This document shows positions 1-3,366 of a stretch of DNA of 5,797 nt, piece by piece. The translations under genes and the position numbers were made by a program. Within the stretch, counting starts at the first letter, position 1; each line of letters opens with the position of its first letter. This stretch comes from an uncultured bacterium (GTDB lineage Bacteria; Desulfobacterota; Desulfobulbia; Desulfobulbales; Desulfobulbaceae), in NCBI GenBank assembly GCA_903896915.1, contig CAITZN010000591.1:1-5797 (forward strand), written 5' to 3'. Under the pieces are notes generated by a model that had not been told where the DNA came from, did no database searches, and was given only the letters and a program-made list of their open reading frames with translations.

Positions 1-354
1 ATTCTGCAGGCTGGTCAGCGTTCGTGAATTGTCGATATAGGTGAGCAGGCGCCAGCAAAAACCGTCCAGATCAAGGAAGTAGTCCTGTCCTTGCGGGTTG
101 CCAATCAACCGAAAAAAAACCGGCGTACCGGACTGCGGCCTCAGCCGGTGCAGATGGTTGGTCACCAGCCGCATGTTGTGCATCACCGGGGCGGGATCAG
201 CAAACACCTCCTGATGCAGGCGTTGCAGGACCATTTTCTCCCCGTTCTCGAGATCGACCCGCCAGGTGTCGTTGATATTGCCCTGCCCGAGCGGTGTCAG
301 GATACGGACAGGGATGGATGGCAGGAAAAAATCAAGGGCGGTCGCGGTGTGCAT
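1..354 (-). CDS. Phosphotransferase (aminoglycoside phosphotransferase/NahK-like kinase family), N-terminal part
   Basis: Partial gene: the reading frame runs open from an ATG at 354-352 through the window edge, giving 118 residues with no stop. The N-terminal lobe of an APH-fold small-molecule kinase is visible: a nucleotide-loop-like stretch GQGNINDTWRV (residues 23-33), then VLQRL (42-46) and VFADP (50-54) followed by a helix ending VTNHL (64-68). The combination 'INDT... LQR... VF.DP' is, from knowledge of the family, typical of the N-acetylhexosamine 1-kinase (NahK)-like branch, which phosphorylates sugars with ATP, rather than of antibiotic-resistance enzymes. The catalytic HxDxxxxN and DxD motifs would lie beyond the window, so activity cannot be judged. 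The start is fixed by an in-frame stop six codons upstream (TGA, which is also the stop of the preceding gene). Only 15 bp separate the two genes and no good Shine-Dalgarno is visible, suggesting translational coupling. The substrate is unknown. Confidence 0.85.
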   Translation of the reverse strand, partial: MHTATALDFFLPSIPVRILTPLGQGNINDTWRVDLENGEKMVLQRLHQEVFADPAPVMHNMRLVTNHLHRLRPQSGTPVFFRLIGNPQGQDYFLDLDGFCWRLLTYIDNSRTLTSLQN

Positions 355-369
355 TGCGGCGAGGTGCGG

Positions 370-720
370 TCAAAGTCCGGTGGCAGGGGGAGAAACAACA
401 GGATATTTTTTGGCGTTCAATGCTATTTTCTCAGATGCTGCAGCCAGCATGTCAATATGCAGCTGATCGGCCAGGCGGGTGAGATAGATGAGGACATCGG
501 CGATTTCGTGGGCAACCTCCTGTTTAGTCGCAGGCGATAGTTCCTGGCTCTGTTCCGGCGTCAACCATTGGAAGTGTTCCAGCAGCTCGGCCGACTCGAC
601 GATCAGGGCTGCGGCCAAATTCTTCGGGGTGTGAAACGACTCCCATTGCCGGTCACCAGCAAAGCGGCGCAGTTCCTTGGCCAATTCATCCAAACTGTTG
701 CATTGATACGGTGCTGTCAT
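370..720 (-). CDS. MazG-like nucleotide pyrophosphohydrolase (dCTP pyrophosphatase/RS21-C6 type)
   Basis: A complete 116-residue, all-alpha protein with the single-domain MazG fold. The metal-binding signature is present: E42 and E45 in the first helix (VESAELLE) and E72 and D75 in the second (HEIADVL), matching the ExxE...ExxD pattern of the family. The flanking signatures RxWxxFHxPKNLAxAL (24-39), FQW (50-52) and the late K98...N102..KKYPV are characteristic of the DCTPP1/RS21-C6 branch. Known members hydrolyse dCTP or other non-canonical nucleoside triphosphates to the monophosphate and pyrophosphate, cleaning the nucleotide pool in the cytoplasm; the exact substrate here is inferred. The ATG at 720-718 is preceded directly by a purine-rich GGAAGAAAGG that can serve as ribosome binding site. 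It follows bioD by 130 bp and precedes a kinase gene by 15 bp on the same strand. Length is normal for the family and nothing looks broken. Confidence 0.93.
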   Translation of the reverse strand: MTAPYQCNSLDELAKELRRFAGDRQWESFHTPKNLAAALIVESAELLEHFQWLTPEQSQELSPATKQEVAHEIADVLIYLTRLADQLHIDMLAAASEKIALNAKKYPVVSPPATGL

Positions 721-732
721 CCTTTCTTCCGC

Positions 733-783
733 CTAAACGGAGCCTCCGCTTCTAAAATCATCAGGGAGCTGCGTCGTGGTCAC
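733..783 (-). CDS. Possible 16-codon leader ORF upstream of the pyrophosphohydrolase gene
   Basis: On the minus strand a GTG at 783-781 sits 7 to 8 bases after a consensus-like AGGAG and opens a 16-codon frame (VTTTQLPDDFRSGGSV) ending at TAG 735-733. The frame is the same as that of the following MazG-like gene, whose ATG comes four codons after the TAG. It could be a leader peptide, a chance frame, or a vestige of a longer N-terminus cut by the amber codon. The MazG-like protein is already full length without it, so I treat this as a candidate only. Confidence 0.2.
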   Translation of the reverse strand: MTTTQLPDDFRSGGSV

Positions 784-788
784 AGCTC
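766..788 (-). repeat. Hairpin-forming inverted repeat between bioD and the MazG-like gene
   Basis: GAGCTG (766-771) is matched by CAGCTC (783-788). In minus-strand RNA the stem extends to 8 bp with one G-U pair around a 7-base loop. It lies in the 130-bp gap between bioD and the next gene. No T run follows directly (a TTTT lies about eight bases further on), so an intrinsic terminator is not well supported. The hairpin overlaps the start of the small candidate ORF at 783 and might affect its translation. Confidence 0.4.
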
Positions 789-850
789 AACTCCTCTCCA
801 GATACTGAAGTGAGCTGGATATCGGTTAGAGTCGCCATCGCCACAAAAAG

Positions 851-1552
851 CTACGCGTACTGCTGTGCGGCTGTCACCAGGGGTTGCCAGGCGGCAGCCG
901 TACTCTCTTTGATATCTGAGACCATAACGACCGTGTCGGCAAAGCCATACTCAACGAGTGCCTTGTGGCACTCATGGAGCGTGTCCTGAACGATTTCCCG
1001 AGGATGGTCGCCATAGAGATTATAGACCAGGCCTAGCAGGGGAATATGACGCGACCTGATTGCCTCCAGCCCGAGCCGGGTATGATTGATCGATCCCAGG
1101 CGGGGGGAAGTGACCAAGATCATGGGCAACCCTTTTGCCGCCAAATAATCGAGCAACAGGAGATTGTCGTTCAGGGGCACAAGCAGGCCGCCCGCCCCTT
1201 CAACCAGCAGCCATTCATAATGCGACTGCAGGGTTGCTATCGCCTGATCGAGCACCGCAGCTTCAATCACCGTGCCGACCATTCTTGCCGACAGGCAGGG
1301 AGAAGCGGGATAGGGAAAAACATAGGGGCAGGAGGTACCGTCCCGGTCAAAATCGGTCAAGGCCTGGCCCATGAGTTTGCGGTGCAGCAGGATATCGTCG
1401 GCGGTACCCTGGCAGCCGGTCTGCACCAGTTTCAAGGTGGTCACGTTCCTTCCCTGCTGCACAAGAAAGCGGGCCAGCAGGCCGGTGACAAAAGACTTGC
1501 CGACATCGGTATCAATGCCGCCAATGGCGATGGTGTATTGTGGTTTTTTCAT
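851..1552 (-). CDS. bioD: Dethiobiotin synthetase BioD
   Basis: BioD closes the ureido ring of dethiobiotin from 7,8-diaminopelargonate, CO2 and ATP, the next-to-last step of biotin synthesis, in the cytoplasm. From the ATG at 1552-1550 the protein has 233 residues, close to the usual 220-240. Visible motifs: the P-loop GGIDTDVGKS (11-20), the substrate-lysine loop LKLVQTG (40-46), DD at 52-53, EGAGGLLVPL (118-127) and the nucleotide-site motif LGSINHT (152-158). Two positions differ from the pattern I know best: G-I-D-T instead of G-T-D-T in the P-loop, and K-L-V instead of K-P-V. The frame stays open upstream to ATG 1558 and to a TTG at 1609, only 3 bp after the bioC stop. I prefer 1552 because BioD proteins normally begin about ten residues before the P-loop, but no start has a good Shine-Dalgarno. 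It follows bioC on the same strand, so the two are very likely co-transcribed. Confidence 0.95.
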   Translation of the reverse strand: MKKPQYTIAIGGIDTDVGKSFVTGLLARFLVQQGRNVTTLKLVQTGCQGTADDILLHRKLMGQALTDFDRDGTSCPYVFPYPASPCLSARMVGTVIEAAVLDQAIATLQSHYEWLLVEGAGGLLVPLNDNLLLLDYLAAKGLPMILVTSPRLGSINHTRLGLEAIRSRHIPLLGLVYNLYGDHPREIVQDTLHECHKALVEYGFADTVVMVSDIKESTAAAWQPLVTAAQQYA

Positions 1553-1612
1553 GATCATCTGCAGCGCACGGAGCGCATCTGGCTGCCATGCCGGGCAAGG
1601 CTCCGGCAAAGC

Positions 1613-2383
1613 TTAGTGTCGGGGACGAGCAATGATAAACATGGGATGGTAGGTGAGGCAAACCCCCTGACCGTCCGCAAACCTGTTTGTGTACTCGGCG
1701 ATGAATGCGTTGACCTGTTTCCTGGTCCAGATCTGCTGGCCAATCGAGTTGACGCCGGTGGCCCGGAGATGCTGCAGCACTGAGAGCGGATCGGAAAAAC
1801 ACAACGTTTCCTGTGTCTCCTCCGCAGCTAGGATATTAAATGTATCAGCCACCACGGCCTGCAATTGCTCAAAATTCCGGTATTGCAACCCCATACCGGT
1901 CAGGGCGCGTATTTCCCGAAGGTTGTCGACTCCGTACAGGGAGAAAGCCAGGATGCCGCCCACGTTCAGGTGGGCATGGAGTTTGCGGCACAATCCGGGC
2001 AGATCATGAACCCAGTGCAGCGTGGAAGAAGAGATGATCAGGTCGTAGTGCGCTGGCAGGTCGACGGATTCAATATCGCCGGCAAGGAAGGTGATATTGT
2101 CGGCCAGGTTGCCGACTTTTCGCTCCACACATTGTGCAAAAGATGGCTCCAGATCACTGACCGTCAGGTGTGACAGCGAGGGAAAACGTGCCATTATTTT
2201 TTCAGTAAGCAGGCCTGTACAACAGCCAATTTCAAGCATGCTGGCAGGAGCCGCGTCTGGCGCGGCTGTTCCCAGCAGTGCTAGCAATCGATCAGCCACC
2301 AGGTGCTGCACCTTCGCCTGCTGTTCATAGGTAGCAGCTGCCTGCTTGAATCGGAGCTTAATGAGCTTTTTATCAGGAATCAT
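1613..2383 (-). CDS. bioC: Malonyl-[acyl-carrier protein] O-methyltransferase BioC
   Basis: A 256-residue SAM-dependent methyltransferase. BioC methylates the free carboxyl of malonyl-ACP so that fatty acid synthesis enzymes can elongate it to pimeloyl-ACP methyl ester, the first committed step toward biotin. Evidence: the N-terminal signature F-K-Q-A-A-x-x-Y ... A-K-V-Q (12-26), SAM motif I LEIGCCTG (50-57), the acidic end of strand 2 in VSDLEP (75-80), motif GDIESVDLP (102-110), the post-motif SSSTLHWVHDLP (118-129), and the BioC-specific HLRATGVNSIG (205-215). Motif I reads GCCTG where the usual form is GCGTG. An in-frame TGA ten codons upstream leaves the ATG at 2383-2381 as the only start; no strong Shine-Dalgarno precedes it. 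bioD follows on the same strand. No esterase gene (bioH, bioG or similar) that would remove the methyl group is in the window, nor are bioF, bioA or bioB. Confidence 0.94.
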   Translation of the reverse strand: MIPDKKLIKLRFKQAAATYEQQAKVQHLVADRLLALLGTAAPDAAPASMLEIGCCTGLLTEKIMARFPSLSHLTVSDLEPSFAQCVERKVGNLADNITFLAGDIESVDLPAHYDLIISSSTLHWVHDLPGLCRKLHAHLNVGGILAFSLYGVDNLREIRALTGMGLQYRNFEQLQAVVADTFNILAAEETQETLCFSDPLSVLQHLRATGVNSIGQQIWTRKQVNAFIAEYTNRFADGQGVCLTYHPMFIIARPRH

Positions 2384-2416
2384 GGAATAGATCGGATTAT
2401 GCCGTGCATATCAATA

Positions 2417-2432
2417 GCCTCACTGTTGAGGC
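2417..2432. repeat. Short perfect hairpin upstream of bioC
   Basis: GCCTCA (2417-2422) and TGAGGC (2427-2432) form a perfect 6-bp stem around a 4-base loop, 34 bp upstream of the bioC start codon. There is no T run on either side, so it is not a standard terminator. It may be a structured element in the bioC leader or an operator half; function unknown. Confidence 0.45.
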
Positions 2433-2479
2433 CCGTACACCACACAACCCAATGGAGCGGAACGGTGCAATTTCAGGTA

Positions 2480-2493
2480 AGCGTCAAGACGCT
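2480..2493. repeat. Small perfect palindrome downstream of the SH3 gene
   Basis: AGCGTCAAGACGCT is a perfect inverted repeat (6+6 with a 2-base centre, or a 5-bp stem with a 4-base loop). It lies six bases from the terminator-like hairpin at 2499-2514. Together they give two tandem hairpins in the tail of the SH3 gene transcript. Confidence 0.4.
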
Positions 2494-2495
2494 GG

Positions 2496-2514
2496 AAAAG
2501 CTGCGTTTGCAGCT
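2496..2514 (-). terminator. Possible intrinsic terminator of the SH3-domain gene
   Basis: Read on the minus strand, AGCTGC-AAAC-GCAGCT forms a perfect 6-bp stem with a 4-base loop, and the last T of the stem continues into TTT. It lies 36 bp past the TAG stop of the SH3-domain gene. The stem is short and the T run is only four bases, so termination may be weak and read-through into bioC is possible. Confidence 0.4.
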
Positions 2515-2549
2515 GATATTGAGAAAAAACCTATAATCTGTCAGTTACA

Positions 2550-3035
2550 CTAAAAACCCCAGAGCGAGTTTTTTTCTACCCACCCGGTCACCGCTTGCCC
2601 ATGTCCCACCTTGACCCAATCGCCTTTTTTCTCAAGGGTCTTAAACACAACCCCATAATTGGCCTTGGCCACGACCTTGCCGCCTTTTGGGCTCGGTTCG
2701 CTCCGGACGTCGATCTGATTTTTGGTGCCTTTGTTCGCTTTGACGATCATGTGGGGGGTGTTTTTGGTCATATTCTTTTTCACCCAACCGGTGCTGCCTT
2801 CAAAATCTTTCACCTGCAACCACTCGCCGTTACTCTTGAGTATCTCAACCGGAAAACCTGCTCCAATCTTCCAAAGGATCTCATGTTGCGTACCTGGTCC
2901 AGAGCGCATATTGATATCATCATCGGCAATGGACACCATTTCAGCCCCTACAGCCGCCTGAGAGATGAACAGAAGAAAAAAAACGCCGAGGAGGATAATT
3001 CGTCGAAACTTCATGGCGAAAGGATTTTTTTTCAT
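2550..3035 (-). CDS. Exported protein with two bacterial SH3 domains
   Basis: A 161-residue protein. Residues 1-31 are a clear Sec signal peptide: basic start (KK, then KFRR), hydrophobic core LLGVFFLLFI, and a V-G-A cleavage box predicted to cut after A31. Two SH3_3-type domains follow. The first, about 34-87, has INMRSGPGT (41-49), W72 and GW (83-84); the second, about 96-156, has IDVRSEPS (108-115), W140 and GW (151-152). The order N-x-R-x-G/E-P, then W, then G-W is the family hallmark. Such domains bind cell-wall peptides or protein partners in the periplasm; with no catalytic domain, a binding or adaptor role is inferred. An A8 run covers codons 2-4, and an in-frame ATG at codon 8 (3014) is a second possible start; it would still leave a usable signal peptide. 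Neither has a strong Shine-Dalgarno. It is flanked by 306-bp and 166-bp gaps, so it is probably a single-gene unit. Confidence 0.88.
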   Translation of the reverse strand: MKKNPFAMKFRRIILLGVFFLLFISQAAVGAEMVSIADDDINMRSGPGTQHEILWKIGAGFPVEILKSNGEWLQVKDFEGSTGWVKKNMTKNTPHMIVKANKGTKNQIDVRSEPSPKGGKVVAKANYGVVFKTLEKKGDWVKVGHGQAVTGWVEKNSLWGF

Positions 3036-3079
3036 GGATTTATCAGCAGGAAAAAGACCTGGGGCCAGAACTTACCACC

Positions 3080-3097
3080 CTATTTCAAAAGAAATAG
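3080..3097. repeat. A+T-rich perfect hairpin in the SH3 gene leader
   Basis: CTATTTC (3080-3086) and GAAATAG (3091-3097) form a perfect 7-bp stem around a 4-base loop (TTTT in minus-strand RNA), 44 bp upstream of the SH3 gene start codon. If transcription starts near 3204 it lies in the 5' untranslated leader. Function unknown; stability should be low because of the A+T content. Confidence 0.4.
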
Positions 3098-3181
3098 CAG
3101 AGCAAGGATACGCATAACACTCTGTATTTAGACAACATAAACCTTTTCAGATGTTCGGTGTTGCATTAAATTCAATGTCCT

Positions 3182-3219
3182 CTGTACAAACGGAGGGACG
3201 AATCCCACACTTTGTACAG
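3182..3219. repeat. 38-bp two-tiered palindrome (candidate operator)
   Basis: The outer arms CTGTACAAA (3182-3190) and TTTGTACAG (3211-3219) are perfect 9-bp complements. Inside them are two 4-base unpaired flanks (3191-3194 and 3207-3210), then a second perfect inverted repeat GGGA (3195-3198) and TCCC (3203-3206) around CGAA. The whole is exactly symmetric in spacing. Each outer arm contains the self-complementary hexamer TGTACA, 29 bp apart. The high-coordinate arm covers the -10 box of the predicted promoter, which is typical of a repressor site; a cruciform or RNA hairpin is the alternative. Confidence 0.6.
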
Positions 3220-3239
3220 TTATCTTTATCAAATTTCAA
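3211..3239 (-). promoter_or_regulatory. Predicted sigma70-type promoter of the SH3-domain gene
   Basis: On the minus strand, TTGAAA (3239-3234, five of six matches to TTGACA) is followed after exactly 17 bp by TACAAA (3216-3211, four of six matches to TATAAT). Transcription would begin near 3204 and leave a leader of about 170 bases before the ATG at 3035. The -10 box lies inside one arm of the 38-bp palindrome. Found by eye. Confidence 0.45.
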
Positions 3240-3301
3240 CCTAATCAGGCTAATCCCGTTAAACAGCCCGCAAAAAGCATCGAGAAAAGAACTCAGGACA
3301 C

Positions 3302-3318
3302 AAAGGCGCCGCGCCTTT
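3302..3318 (-). terminator. Probable terminator of the large hydrolase gene
   Basis: AAAGGCG (3302-3308) and CGCCTTT (3312-3318) form a perfect 7-bp stem around a 3-base loop, 23 bp beyond the TGA stop. The G+C core flanked by A and T runs suits an intrinsic terminator and is nearly symmetric, so it might work in both directions. The T run on the minus strand is only three bases, then GTGT, hence moderate confidence. Confidence 0.5.
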
Positions 3319-3337
3319 TCTCACATCCGCCCTTTAC

Positions 3338-3366
3338 TTCCTCACTCAGGAGAGGGAGATGAGGAA
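3338..3366. repeat. Inverted repeat across the stop codon of the hydrolase gene
   Basis: TTCCTCA (3338-3344) and TGAGGAA (3360-3366) are perfect complements separated by 15 bases, and the TGA stop (3344-3342) lies inside one arm. The strand is strongly pyrimidine/purine biased here. The copy-like element ACTCAGGA occurs at 3346-adjacent sequence and again near 3290. The look recalls dispersed C/T-rich repeats common at bacterial gene ends, but I cannot confirm a family. Confidence 0.35.

Larger units (their letters stand above)
3036..3341. other. 306-bp intergenic region between the SH3 gene and the large hydrolase gene
   Basis: No convincing gene on either strand. From high to low coordinate it holds: the terminator-like hairpin of the upstream gene (3302-3318); a 9-bp tandem-like pair CTAATCAGG/CTAATCCCG (3241-3258); a sigma70-like promoter (3211-3239); a 38-bp palindrome (3182-3219); and an A+T-rich hairpin (3080-3097). 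The stretch is visibly richer in A+T than the flanking genes. It most likely carries the promoter and a roughly 170-base leader for the SH3-domain gene. Confidence 0.6.

Noticed and set aside
91..540. Plus-strand frame of 149 codons
   Set aside because: Antisense to the kinase and MazG-like genes, both of which have family motifs on the minus strand.
784..794. CAGCTCAACTC occurs both here and at 5632-5642
   Set aside because: An 11-base match with no extension; the second copy is OmpA coding sequence. Probably chance.
849..861. GTACGCGTAGC followed by TTTTT as a terminator for bioD
   Set aside because: The palindrome TACGCGTA has no loop and overlaps the bioD stop codon, so it cannot form a usable hairpin before the T run.
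1046..1783. Plus-strand frame of 245 codons across bioD and the end of bioC
   Set aside because: Antisense to two certain biotin genes; low-complexity Q/R/G-rich translation without a known fold.
2532..2537. Perfect TATAAT on the plus strand
   Set aside because: The best -35 (TTGCAG) is 19 bp away, and downstream on the plus strand there is no gene, only the antisense of the SH3 gene.
2520..2552. Possible BirA operator (TGTAAC ... GGTTTT on the minus strand) upstream of bioC
   Set aside because: Half-sites match the TTGTAAACC/GGTTTACAA pattern poorly and the spacing is wrong.
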